From: Chamaecyparis obtusa
Lineage: Eukaryota; Streptophyta; Pinopsida; Cupressales; Cupressaceae
Direction: 5' to 3'
Length of the DNA: 64,000 nt
Assembly (NCBI GenBank): GCA_027943335.1
Contig: BSBK01006021.1
Span: 2,038,501-2,102,500 of the forward strand
Shown here: in pieces, positions 25,139 through 37,171 of the stretch
Position numbering within the stretch: position 1 is the stretch's first letter
How the letters are laid out: each line of letters begins with the position of its first letter
Program-made: the position numbers and the translations under genes
The notes under the pieces: generated by a model
Database searches by the model: none
The model's input: the letters and a program-made list of their open reading frames with translations, nothing else
What the model was told of the DNA's origin: nothing

Positions 25139-26262
25139 CATTGTAAATTGTTGTCACTGAAATGACCGCATTCTACTGGTGTTGTGCCCTAGTCCATGCT
25201 TTAAATCCATTATTTGATGATATCGGTGCTTGTGCTCAAGGATATCCATTTTTTTGAAATGTTGACTGTGGTTATCAAATGGACAGCCCGTGAGCTTCTA
25301 GCTAGGTGCCATTTGTATTGATAGCTTAGGGAATCAAATGTATTGTATCATTGATAGTTGATACTTTTTTAAGAGGAAATAGGAAAAAGAATGATTTTTA
25401 TTTAGTTTCTCTATTTTGATCCCTAAGTGGCTTACAACCCTAGAGAAGTATATGCAGATTTACAGATGTAGTTGTAGGATACATAGCAGCCGATAATTCA
25501 CAATAAATCCATGCATCCAATTTGAATAGCAATTAATACAAAGAACTAGGGTCCTCTAATGGCCCAATCATTCAGACCTTGACTGTCCCCTCAACCAGTG
25601 ACCCTTCAAAATTGAGTTATCATGCAATTAGTGAGTGATCCTTCATTCTCCTGGTGAGCTTCTAGGTAGGTGCCATTTGTATATTTGATAGCTTAGGGCA
25701 TCAAATGTATATTTTATCATTGATAGTTGAGACTTTGTTAAAAGGAAATAGGAAAAAGAATGATTTTGATTTAGTTTCTCTATTTTGATGTCTAAGTGGC
25801 TTACAACCGTAGAGAAGTATATGCAAATTTACGGATGCAGTTGCAGGATACATAGCAACTGATAGTTCACAAGAAATCCATGCATCTAAATTGAATAGAA
25901 ATTAATACAAAGAAATAGGGTCCTCCAATGGCCCAATCATCGGGACCTTGACTGTCCCCTCAACTAGTGACCCTTCAAAGCTGGGTTATCATGCAATCGG
26001 TGAGTGATCCTTCATTCTCTTGGTCTGCCCTACAGCCAAACATATTGGAAATACACAATACAATGATAACAAGTCTTTCACAATCCCCCTTCCCTCAAGG
26101 AACACTATCAACCATCCCTTCCACATAGCATTTCACTATTGTATGAGTGGATTGTGCAGGAACAATTAACATTAAACAAGGAGCAAACTCCTCAACACAT
26201 CTTGGAAACCATTGAATTCAATAATAAATGAAACCTAACACCAAAAATATTCCTTCCATTCA
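25139..26262 (+). repeat. Internal CACTA repeat, direct copy of 12,509-13,627
   Basis: The same orientation and order as the left copy, including the doubled 365-bp unit. It continues directly into the sequence that in the left half lies after 16,587. This copy therefore lacks the 2.96-kb block found at 13,628-16,587. Confidence 0.75.
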
Positions 26263-28312
26263 CTTCTACCAAGAATAAAGCATTTAATCCATTCAACATT
26301 ACATATAATCATTAGACAGTTACATTTCCTGACTATGTAGAGGAACAGTCACGACCAAAATGATCAAAACTAATTTCACCTTTGCACAAGCTATTCCAAA
26401 CTTCAAGTAAAATGAGAAATATGCTATATCAAATCATTCATATTCATAGTAACCATTTGAAGGATCATTTTGTCAATGAACCCTCTGACTATACCTCTGC
26501 GGCAGAGAAAGGAAACCTCAAAATAGAGAAAGGAAACTTAGTAAAACCAATCTATGTCGATGTTTGTGAGGGTATAGTCATGATAAGTGCCTCTCAAACC
26601 TCTCCAAACATGTAAGATTGTCTTTAAATACTTTATTGATCTCTTCTTAACATTAACCAAGTTAAACCTACATTTGAATCCACACACAATAACCCCAAAA
26701 TGAAGGGTTTTGTATCCTTTAATGAATCTCAGTCACTGGTAGCGCATGGAAAGTCAAACCAATAGTCTCCAAAGCATTCAATAAGTGACTGGATTGTATT
26801 TAATACACACTATTCCTTCCATTCACTTCTACCAAGAATAAAGCATTTAATCCATTCAACATTACATATAATCATTAGATAGTTACGTTTCCTGACTGTG
26901 TACTAGAGGAATAGTCAGGAAATGTAATTGTCTAAATGATCCAAACATTTGAAAATAGTGAATTGATATCCTTGAGCACAAGCACCAATAATATCAAATA
27001 ATGGAGATAAAGCACGGGCTAGGGCATGACACCAATAGAATGCGGTCATTTCAGAGAGCATTCGTGATCAAATAAAATGCAATGCATTTGAAATTTGCAA
27101 TCGAATATAATGCCAGATGCTCAAAAGATGAAGAAATCACATACCTTCTCTCGCACTCAGCTTTAGCTCCTCTATGGACAATCAAAATAAAAATGATGAG
27201 GTCGTTTCAATTTATTTTTTTCATAGTCAAATCTTCCTTGTACCACACGAACAACATGCCATGGTTTAGTTTTGTAATTTGTTTTTTGTGTAATTAGTAA
27301 TTGGCAGATTAAATGTAGATAACACCTTTATCAGTTTAATTAGCATGTTGTTATCATATCAGATAAAGTGTGTTTAAGAATTGTTGGGACTGGTCCTTTT
27401 GCATGTATTAAACATAATAGAATTTTCAGCATATTATTATCAATCTATTTCTTTGTTCTAAACATGCCATTGGTTCAGTTTTGTAGATTTGTTTTTTGTG
27501 TTAAATGCATTTCTCGTGAGGAGGGGTCTTGTTCTGAGGAGATTGATGAAGATTGTGTACCTCAAAAACTAATTCATAAGGTACCAATCCATGTTTCCTA
27601 TTCGCTTATATTTTTGGTTTGGTAAATCTCCTTCTAAGTTTCATGCCCTTTCTTTTGATTACTATGGATGAGATGTATATCTTACATTTAACATTCAACT
27701 TCTTTACATTTTAGAACATGTAGTGTGTTTTTTGAGGATTTTACCAAATCAAATTTTAACATAAACCAAAAACACCAAACTGATATCTTGCCCTTGCAAC
27801 GTGACAAAATATTTTCATTTGACCAATAACTGCAAGCAATTGAACAATAAATCCACACACCTGTATCTTTGTAAAATACTTGGAACATCAAAAAGATGGC
27901 TAAGTGGCTGCCGCCATGATTTTTATCTACTGAATATGGGGAAAAAAAACACCAAAAGGAATCAAATAGAAAACATGATTGGTCATTTCAGAGAGCATTT
28001 ATGATCAAATAAAATGCAATGCCTTCCCTTGCTCTCAATCAGCTTTCACCCGCTCGTTTTCTCCCACTCCTTTTCTCTACAATCGAAATAAAAATGATTT
28101 GGCCATTTCAAAATAGTAAATCGATATCCTTGAGCACAAGCACCAATAACATCAACTATTTTGATCTGTGGGTACCCTAATGTTGGCAAGAGTTCTTTTA
28201 CTAATAAGATTACTCTACAATCTTGAAGAAGTGATATATTTTGGCAAATGAAGAGTGGAAAGACGATGATGTTCCTGAGATCATGGATGGACACAATGTT
28301 GCAGATAGAATG
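26263..28312. other. CACTA right internal region without a gene
   Basis: 26.26-26.58 kb copies 16.59-16.89 kb. A fragment of that copy is repeated near 26.81-26.90 kb (CACTTCTACCAAGAATAAAG). Inverted copies of the 5' subterminal segment lie near 26,949-27,210 and 27,980-28,160. The remainder contains no recognised coding sequence. Confidence 0.55.
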
Positions 28313-28392
28313 GGAAGACATCTTTCAAGCCTGGCCCTAGATCCTTCGACAATTGGGGTAGGATCGAGACCCAGGCTAAAAAGATGTCTTCC
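28313..28392. repeat. Small imperfect hairpin, 32-nt arms
   Basis: Arm 28,313-28,344 starts GGAAGACATC and arm 28,361-28,392 ends GATGTCTTCC. They pair at 27 of 32 positions with a 16-nt loop. The size resembles a microRNA-type stem but no expression is known. Confidence 0.65.
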
Positions 28393-28451
28393 TTTTTGTT
28401 GTGGAATATAGGCTTTGCTGTTGCAACAATGACAGACTACGATGTACATAT

Positions 28452-28640
28452 CACAATAGCTGAGAAACATAAATGTAGGCATCATGGTCATAATTTTTTG
28501 GAGACAACACAATTGAGTGCTATTCCCAGATGATGCAAATCAACCACTACTTTGCATCATCTCGAAAAACCACTCAATTATATTGTGTCTCCAAAAAATT
28601 GTGACCATGATGCCTACATTTATGTTTCTCAACTGTTGTG
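28452..28640. repeat. Foldback, arms about 88-90 nt, 11-nt loop
   Basis: Arm 28,452-28,539 contains GAAACATAAATGTAGGCATC and TTTTTTGGAGACA. Arm 28,551-28,640 is its inverse with about 85-90% pairing. The apex is AGATGATGCAAA facing TTTGCATCATCT. Confidence 0.8.
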
Positions 28641-28740
28641 TCCCAGGACCCCTTATGACCCTTTACGACCATTTACGATCCCTAAGAATACATCTTAGAG
28701 GTCTTAAAATGTCATAAAGGGTCATAAGAGGCTCCTAGGA
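28641..28740. repeat. Foldback, 47-nt arms, 5-nt loop
   Basis: It directly abuts the previous foldback. The left arm carries CTTATGACCCTTTACGAC and the right arm GTCATAAAGGGTCATAAG. The tip is CCTAAGA-ATACA-TCTTAGA. Confidence 0.75.
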
Positions 28741-28744
28741 GGGG

Positions 28745-28840
28745 CTAGGTGAGCTTCCACCTTCACGTGGTTGGCCCTGTTAAGTAGAGAATGTTAAACT
28801 ATTCTCGAAACAAAGAGAAGCTCAATAATTTAAGGTCTCA
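28745..28840 (+). repeat. Direct repeat of 21,297-21,392
   Basis: Second copy of the TGAGCTTCCACCTTCA...GAAGCTCAATAA segment described at 21,297. Confidence 0.7.
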
Positions 28841-29227
28841 GTCCACGGAGATGCTGAAAAAATGACGAGAATCAATGATGGAGAGTTTTTAGATTCTACT
28901 AAGATGTATATGGAGTGGAGGCTAGATTGAGTACCAGTGCAGAGATGATGATTCAGTAACCTACATCTATAAAACCTTCACAATGATCCCTTCTTTGGCC
29001 TCCACTCATTCCTCTTCTCAAAAATGGTTATCTAGAAACTTTGGATAATGTTTTCTCATCCATGCATGAAATGTGCTAGTGATCGTATAAAATTACTTTA
29101 GGCCTCCAATATTGATGAGATGTACAAGTGTAAAATGTTTTTGCGAGACTATGATCAATTTCTGTGGTGTACATAAATGCAAGGCGGTGATTATTCTCGA
29201 TGATCGACAGGTAGCTAGGACTAAAGA

Positions 29228-29660
29228 TAACACAGCTCAAGAGACCATCATAGGTTGTCTCTTTCTTCAGTCTATATTATTGACAAAATGTTTTACCTTT
29301 CATTAGCTCATCAAATCTAGGGATTTGAAAGAATTTAATAGAATATTTTCATGACAACGTATATTATTTAAGTTGATGCACGAATTTATCTACTTCGCGC
29401 ACTTGTATACTATGAAGATGGCGATAAAGAAGCATCTCCTCCCATGGCAATGCTTCTTTATCACCGTCCTCATAGTCTACAAGTGTGCGAAGTAGATAAA
29501 TTCATGCAATGTCAATTTAAATAATATACGTTGTCATGAAAATATTCTATTAAATTCTTTCAAATCCTCAGATTTGATGAGCTAATGAAAGGCAAAACAT
29601 TCTATCAATAATATAGACCAAAGAAAGAGACAACCTATGATGGTCTCTTGAGTTGTGTTA
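29228..29660. repeat. Long hairpin, arms about 207-210 nt, 16-nt loop
   Basis: Left arm 29,228-29,434 and right arm 29,451-29,660 are inverse copies at roughly 90% identity. For example, CATTAGCTCATCAAATCT faces AGATTTGATGAGCTAATG, and CTCAAGAGACCATCATAGG lies at the base. A transcript through it would form a long double-stranded RNA. It lies just inside the CACTA right subterminal repeats. Confidence 0.88.
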
Positions 29661-29689
29661 ACTTTAATGTGCCTATCCATCAGTTTTTC

Positions 29690-30214
29690 GACAATTCATA
29701 ATTAATTTTGATAGAAGTGCTATGCGTTCGACAAACAAAATGTCAGAAAAAAATAATTTATGACATTTCATGCGATAGTAATGATATACGTTAGACAGGG
29801 AACCTTGTTGGAGAATAAAGCAGAACTGTTGATATTCTGATAGTTTAAGTGTCGTAAAGAGGATATATTCGACAGAACTTTTGACAGTGAGGCCATATCA
29901 CTGACAGGTAGATTTGTCAGAATATGATGCTAACTGTCGATATTCCAATAATTATACTGTCAAAAATAATATGGTTCGACAGTAGGTTCTGACAGAGATT
30001 GTATATTTTTGATAGGCCTAGTTATCAGAATTCCGATGGATGAACCGCAAGAAATGCCATTTCAAATCTATTGTCATTTGCAACTTTTTGACATAAGATG
30101 GTGTCGGTAAACCGACAGGTAGGTCTTCTATCACAATCTTCTATGTAAAAATGGTGACGGACTCATGTGTCGAAATTCTAACAATTGAGCGTTGCAAATC
30201 TGACAAATGACCGT
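29690..30214 (-). repeat. CACTA right subterminal repeat region
   Basis: About a dozen short motifs of the type TGTCAGAAT, TTCGACAG and CTGACAG occur on both strands within 520 bp, including a facing pair TGTCGGTAAACCGACAG near 30.10 kb. Such clusters next to the termini are typical CACTA transposase-binding arrays. The left end has far fewer. Confidence 0.7.
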
Positions 30215-30241
30215 CGAAATTTGGCCCCAAATGTAGTAGTG
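30215..30241 (-). repeat. CACTA right terminal inverted repeat
   Basis: It ends CCAAATGTAGTAGTG, the inverse of the left end, and is followed by target duplication GGA at 30,242-30,244. Confidence 0.93.
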
Positions 30242-32533
30242 GGAGGATATCAACATGTTCTTTTTCTCATGTATTCTAAAATTTATTTGTCTTATCAAGA
30301 GTAGAAGACAACTTTCCTCTTTCTTTCCTTCAAAGACAATAACTTCATCGTTAATTTTACGAACAAGTGTCAGTAGGAACATTAGTCTATGTATTCAAAT
30401 ATTTCTTCAAAAACATTTTTATCATGAAAGTCACCAAATCACCTTTTGACATCACAAACCCTTTTGTAGCATCAAGTGTAATATTTTCTACTCGCCTCTT
30501 CAATATAATTAGATAATCTCCTTTATCTTCACCCACCAAAAAATTGACCATTTCTTTTGTTTTGAACCTGTTGCTCAAAAAATCATTGAATTTTTCGTTG
30601 CCCTCCTTAGTCTAGGTATTACAAACCATATCTAGAGCATATGTCTTAATATTGGATTTTTTATTACAAGCATCTTTTCACCTAATAACTAGGATCTCTG
30701 ATAAATGTTTGGTTAACTTGGGTAGAATATCATCCATTCCCAAATGAAAAATTGATATGTGTTTTAAAATAGCTTTCCCAATAGTACCTTCATCTTTCAG
30801 AGAGGATTCATCATATAATCTAACTCTCCTTTAATAGTTAAAGCATTAATTAAATAATTTATATTTAATGCACCTAAATTAACCAAAAAAAATTCATAGA
30901 TTCCTTTCTCATACCTCTATCATTCTTATTTTTCTCACTTTCCTTTTTTGCCTCCATTTCTAGTTCAAAAGATAGAGATGTTTTTGTCCTCTTTCTTCTA
31001 GACAAGGGAGTTTTGGCATCTTCTTCTTCTTTTGCTTCTTCTTCTTATTATTCTTCTTACTCTTCAATATTAATATATTTTGTCCCCTCATCTCTTTTCT
31101 CTATTCAAAAATACTTGATGTCTTCATTTATGTCTCTACTACTACTCTCTTCTTCAGTTTTACGATGAGTCTTTTATTTGGTATCTTTTCTCTTAAGCAT
31201 GCATTTAACATGTTCACTGATGGTAGCTCTAGTAGATATACCAAAGGAGCTTCCCATCACCGAAGGGAAGGCAAAAACTAACCTAGTTATCCTCTGAAAA
31301 GTGTTGGATAGTCCTTCAACTAATTTGGGAAAATCAAATATCTCTTCCACAAGACAAATGCCTAGCTCTAAAAATAATTTTTCCATTATCTCCTTTTTAA
31401 TTTTTTCTAATCTTTTTACGAGAATATTATTTATAATTTCAACACCTATCCCAAATCTTGTTTCATTTGGATCTATTTGCAATTCAAGCAATGTTTTAAA
31501 ATAAATTCTACTACTTCTACATGAATTTCAAATGGTAGTTGTAGCATCCAACTGATCCTTGATTGTACAGCTTCCATGAAGCTATTGTCTCTATTGACAC
31601 AAAAATTGATTTCATCTTTATATTTTCTCATGAGGGCATTGGGAATTCTATCCCTTATTTGCATTTTCTCCTAGAAATTCTTGACCCAACCCCCCAAAAC
31701 ACACTCTCATAACTCTCTAAATTATATTATTGTAGAACTTGATAAAATCCTTGATTTGACTTGTCCCAAAATCTATTTTTCACCATGCGTAGCTCATTTA
31801 TAAACATGAATGCCAAAAAATAATCAATAAACCATACCTAAAGAGGTATTTGTTGTCTCGAGTCTTCTTCAAATTCTCTAATAGTTTATGGCACAGGAGT
31901 TCGTAGAGGTCAAACCTTTCACCAATAGTTACCATTTAATGGTTAGTACATATTGATAGTTATAGACACATAACCCTTGGAGTTCTGGAAATAGATTCGG
32001 TATCCAATTTTCATTGCTACAAATTTAACATTAAGATTCAAGATATCTTGAAATGACAATGTTCTTCCATTAGATTTAGTACCAATAAGATTCTTAACAA
32101 CTCTAGTTTTCACACTTCTCAAAATTGGTAGGGTACCAGTGCAACACAAATTGGTAAGAACCCTAAGTGCATCCTTGGTAATATAATATGGTTTATCAAA
32201 TACATAACATCTTCATGGATACAAATTTGAATAATCCTTACACAATCCAAGTTTGAGCTAAAGTTTAGAAAATCTTTCCAAATATTTAACCCAGATTAAA
32301 AATTTGAAGAATACTCTAGTTTTAGCATAACCAAATCTTCTTCAAAAATTTCTTTCCACCCTTCTTTGATACTTGACTATATAAACTTGGAGATAGGACC
32401 ATGAATATATTGGAGATTTGCCAGCAAGCCAGTGTTGACTATATGTTTGTCATTGATGACAACATAAGGTAAGTAGCATGCATTGAAGACTTATGCAATA
32501 AGCTTTGAGTATATGAAGCATGGACATGTTATC
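30242..32533 (-). pseudogene. Right part of the old LTR element: decayed minus-strand reading frames
   Basis: Minus-strand open fragments lie at 32,149-31,943, 31,664-31,473, 31,491-31,174 and 30,578-30,387. They include LQIDPNETRFGIGVEIINN, KRLEKIKKEIMEKL (coiled-coil-like) and SISWMLQLPFE-type sequence. They are broken by stops and frameshifts, and a Glu/Lys-rich part follows. I cannot name the protein. If the LTR call at 8350-10,620 is right, these pieces lie between pol and the 3' LTR, where Sireviruses may carry an envelope-like ORF; that is only positional inference. Confidence 0.4.
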
Positions 32534-34429
32534 TATAATGCCCCGCCAAGGAACCTAGAAGAACTTAACCTAAAACATGCGACTAAGTTTGCAAAATATT
32601 TATAAAAAAAAAAGTTAACAATCAATAACATCAAAGTTTACAATGCGGAAGCAAAGCATAACATAAAAAACCAACATAGGTTACAACTCTCAAGGGTTCC
32701 TTGACGTAGATTACGAAAGAGTTAATTAATTAATATAAGATAAAGATATCAATTCCATGATTACATCTAAATGATAAATACAACATCATAAGCATGATTA
32801 CATAAATACAATTAGTACCTTAAGGTAACCATAATAATAAGCATCCACTGTACATGTCGTAGGGTATGTGAATACAATAACTGAAAAGAAATACATCAAG
32901 ATAACTTTGAATATATGATACAATGGTACAAGATCACAAGAAAGAGAAGGACAAGAAAGAACAATTGCCACAAGGATCATCCAGCCTTGGTGCACGAACG
33001 TCAGAATCTCAAATGGTAAAAGAAACACTACCACCTGACCTCGTGAACCTAAACGGTCCACTCCCACCATGCTGAGGAGATAACATCAGATCCCACTTGG
33101 ATAACAAACAAAAACAACAACCAAGGAAGAGGTCCTAAAAGCTTCTAACTCAAAGGTACAAAAAGTACAACAAGGTATAACAAACTCTACCAGAGGCAAA
33201 CACAACACATAGGAAACCTAAGATGCATTCAAGAAGTGTCATCACATAAGTCAACTCTAGGGTTATCCTGGTAGTCCCTTTAGACCCTAGTGCCCTAGTG
33301 ACTCTATGTGGTTATAGTAACCTCTCATGTAGACAAGGTACTACCTATGCCATATCCAGTCCATATAGGCGGCAAGCATCATCTCAACTCCCATCCTAGT
33401 TAAACTCAATCAGGAACTCAGGCATGGGCAAGGCACAAATATCTTATTAGGTTCATTTTAGATTCCCAATGTTTATTAATTATCACTTATTAAACCACTT
33501 GTAATGGGATCTCCTAGTAGCCACTTCCAGGCTCCGACACCAATTCACAAGCCACTTCCTGATATACACCTAGATGACCTACCCTAGGGTTTCACATGAA
33601 CAGTATGAACTCTGAGTTAACACAACTCTTGAATCTCTACAACTAGATTCAACATGCAAGACCAGAAACCACTAGGATCAAATCCCACCTAGGGTTAGAA
33701 CATCTCATAAAATCCAACAGAGTATGCAAAGCAAACAAAAGAGATAATCATAACACCTAATATACCCGCCTCTGGATTATACCCCAAAAAGGACAACTAC
33801 AACCCCTGAAAAGCAATACAAGAAAATGTCCAAGGCATCTAAAAACTTCTCAATAAAATATGCTTGCTAGATATTGCATCATTTAATTCACACAAGAATA
33901 AGCACTTCAATAATTGAAAAAAGATCCTTTTTAACCTTATAGTTTAATCAAATACCATTAATCAAAAAGCATTACGCATCTCATCTAGCTTTCAAAACAT
34001 CTCTAAAAACATAATAGTCCAATTAGATTTATAATTAAATAGGAAAATAAATTACTAATCCAATTTAATATGAACAATGAATATTCCCTAATCCCATAAT
34101 AACAATAATCTTTATGATAAGCATAAAAAGAAAATTAAATTGAAATTAGGTTATACTAATTTCCTTCAACAAATACTTAACACCTAAATCAAATATAACA
34201 AATATAATTCTAATAAAAGAATTAATATTTAATATTTAATTAAAATTAACATATTTACCAAAGAAAATAAATTTAATAATAATAAAAATAATTAATATAA
34301 TAAAGAATTAATATTTATTAACATATAAATATTAAAACAAAATATAAATTAACTAACAAAAATTTAAAACAATACTAATAATAAAACATTTAAAAGAAAA
34401 GAAATTGTAAAAAAAAATATAAATTAAGG

Positions 34430-34625
34430 GGGGGGTCCCGCAGGCCCCACACCCCCATCTTTTCGTTGTCCATGCCCTGTCGCGCACTGTCCCTCCGGTC
34501 ACACGTCCTTACCATCAATGATAGTACCTGCAGTACTACCACACGACAACCCCCTCAGGGACTGTCGTGCGTCAGTACCCACAGTACTACGCTGACAGTG
34601 CCAAAGGGCCCGCATGAGTGGTAGG
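34430..34625. repeat. GC-rich block with inverted repeat inside the long LTR
   Basis: This is a sharp contrast with the surrounding AT-rich LTR. CAGTACTACCACACGAC and CTGTCGTGCGTCAGTAC can pair, separated by CCCCCTCAGGGA. It may shape an RNA structure or mark the transcribed part of the LTR. Confidence 0.5.
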
Positions 34626-34814
34626 GTCTTTTTAAAAAGCCCAAAACAATTTTTAAAATTAAAAACTTTTCCCTTTATAAAAGTTTTCTAAATTTCTTTT
34701 ATATATATATATATATATATATAATCAAATATCACAAATTTGATATATATATATTTTGAAAAACCAATAACCTTTTAAACTCTAATTTAATTTAATAAAG
34801 ATACAAAACAAACA

Positions 34815-34926
<112 letters not shown>

Positions 34927-36421
34927 CATAAACAAGAACATATATATAGTAAAATTAAAATACCATAAAATACAAATAATCCACTAACATGATTATAAAA
35001 ACCCTAAACCACTTGGGTTTTTCAATTGATCCACAACTAATTTCACAAACCTGAGGTTTTAATAACAGACAAATAGATTCAAATCTCATAATGGAATGCA
35101 TGCAAATTATCTTTCTCTAACATTCAACTGATAATAACATTGCTACTCAAACAATCAAAACTAGCAAGCACGAGGAAGACACTTTCTACAATTTCCTACA
35201 TAGATTTGAAAAGTAATAACCATAACAATACAAAACCTACCTCAAATCACAATTAAACAGATTTGATGATGACCAGAACAAAGAACACAAAATTCAAGCT
35301 TTTCAAAGAACTCTTCAAATCTGTCCCAAAACTGTCTCCAAAATTCATCCTCCAAAACTTGTGTACCTGAATAAAGGCCAAAAGTCCCAATACATAAAGG
35401 AATCTCCTTTCTCATGCATAAAATACAAACTCAACTCCAAGAGGGCTTTGTATGAAGACAAACTTTAGTTCATGGTTCAGTCTCAGTTGAATTGAAGTCC
35501 CCTTTCCTCTTTGACTTGAGTTGAAAACACATAACCAAACTTCAACTTGAATCCTTAATTCAATTTCATGCAATTATGAATGTGCAACATAATGCATTCA
35601 ATTAAATAATAATTAAAACATTTAGATATCATAAATAACACATGCCAAAATAACCCTCAATATAATTTAATTAAACAAAGGTTAATTTCATGATTAAATA
35701 TTTCAAAAGTGAGGATATTTAATTAATTCACACTAATTAAAGAATTCAACTACACTCAAATTAGCATATAATTAATTTCTAATTAATTAATGCATCAACT
35801 ATATAATATAAATAATAATTAAATACATTTATTTAATTACCATTTAAATATTATGCCACAGCTAAAAGTAGCATGATCTAAAAATAGAATCACATCAAAC
35901 GCCTCAAATCAAAGAAGCAGAAAGACCTAAGGACCCACATTCATGCTCAAGGCATAGGTGTAAACTCTTGCCAATTGGACGAGTTTAGAAAGGTGGAAAC
36001 ATAGAATCTTGTCCCCTACTTTAGGACAATAATTGGCTTAGGTTAGGATTTGGAACTGAATATTATCTCCCCTCTTTTACCATTGAGATTAGCGATAGGG
36101 CACGCTCATCCTGACAATTCAGGGAAGTTGATGCCCGGTAGCTGTGAACCTACATAAAAGACAAGCATATACATATATATAGATATAACTGACAATGGCG
36201 GGGATCGGTCAATCATGTGGATCTCGCAAGCAAGCAACTACGACTCTGTCCCTCAACAATATCAAGCACGTCAAATAGAAATGTTAAAAAAACACATCAA
36301 CCATACACATGCAAGTATGGGGTTAGTAAAATCATAAGCATCAACAAATTTCTAACATATAATCTATCATCCTAGATTAATTACATCATTTATAAAATCA
36401 AACTAGGGGCGAGGTACTACA

Positions 36422-37171
36422 TTCACCCCCCCTAGTATTAGGCTTACTCCTGGAAGCCTATAACAGTTGAGGATATATTTTCCCCCCAAACATGAAGCAT
36501 TTACTAAAGATAAAACATGACTTTTGAAAGAAAGTCATAACATAAGAACATAATAAACAATCATTAAGAACATTATAATATCTAGTTTAGGAACAACTAA
36601 AAATATCATATTGATCAATCATTTAATAACAATAAAAATAGATCTAAACCTTTATTCATACATCATCATAGAAAACATCTAGGATCGATTGCATAAAACA
36701 CACATTCACATCTATAACAAATAATGAGTTGAAAAGTTCATGAAAAACTATCTAGTTAATGCAACACTTATGCAATCATAAGAAAGTTCAAAAATTTCAA
36801 TGCTAGCCCATACACATCACGAACAATTTCATAAATCAATGAAAAATAAATCATCAATCATAACACATCCACATAACAAGGTGACTAGTACTAGCCACAC
36901 TCAAAGGAGTAATCACTTCATGACGTCCAAGGTATTTCACCCTAGATGCATTAGAGGAGGTAACCATACGCAATAAATAGTCAAACACCTATGACCATCA
37001 CTAGGCCAGTGATATCTCAAATGCATTTAGGAGAAGCAAGAACATAAATGTTTAGATGTAGTTTAATGGTTATCAAAACACAAAAGAGTTATATGTCTAT
37101 GTTTGGTTTCAAGTTTAATAGTCTAGACATCTAATAGGCACACAACTTCCCAGAGTTCCTAGTGTAGAACC
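36422..37171 (-). mobile_element. Internal region of the long-LTR element, left of the gypsy insertion
   Basis: About 750 bp of non-coding DNA starts with the polypurine tract (minus strand, 36,434-36,422). It continues at 49,863-49,880 after the gypsy element. The whole internal part is only about 0.77 kb and has no gag or pol. The element is therefore non-autonomous, in the manner of LARD elements. Confidence 0.75.

Larger units (their letters stand above)
12026..30241 (+). mobile_element. Complete CACTA (En/Spm) DNA transposon, 18.2 kb
   Basis: The left end reads CACTACTACATTTGG and the right end is its inverse. The terminal inverted repeats match over about 27 bp with one mismatch. Both ends are flanked by GGA (12,023-12,025 and 30,242-30,244), the 3-bp duplication expected for this superfamily. 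The subterminal regions, especially 29.69-30.22 kb, are rich in TGTCRGAAT/CGACAG-type motifs on both strands, as in other CACTA elements where TNPA binds subterminal repeats. The cargo is a SET-like frame (17.35-18.15 kb) and a TNPA-like gene (18.29-20.97 kb), both on the plus strand. No TNP2/TNPD transposase was found, so mobility probably depends on a helper. Long internal inverted and direct repeats and a nested solo LTR account for much of its size. Confidence 0.93.

Noticed and set aside
12026..30241. Possible TNP2/TNPD transposase gene
   Set aside because: I looked through all plus and minus frames in the element and found no DDE-type or TNP2-like block. Absence is reported rather than a forced call.
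32798..33070. 90-codon minus-strand frame repeated at 50,414-50,145
   Set aside because: Both are in the LTRs of the long-LTR element. Repetition comes from the LTRs and the frame has no family resemblance.
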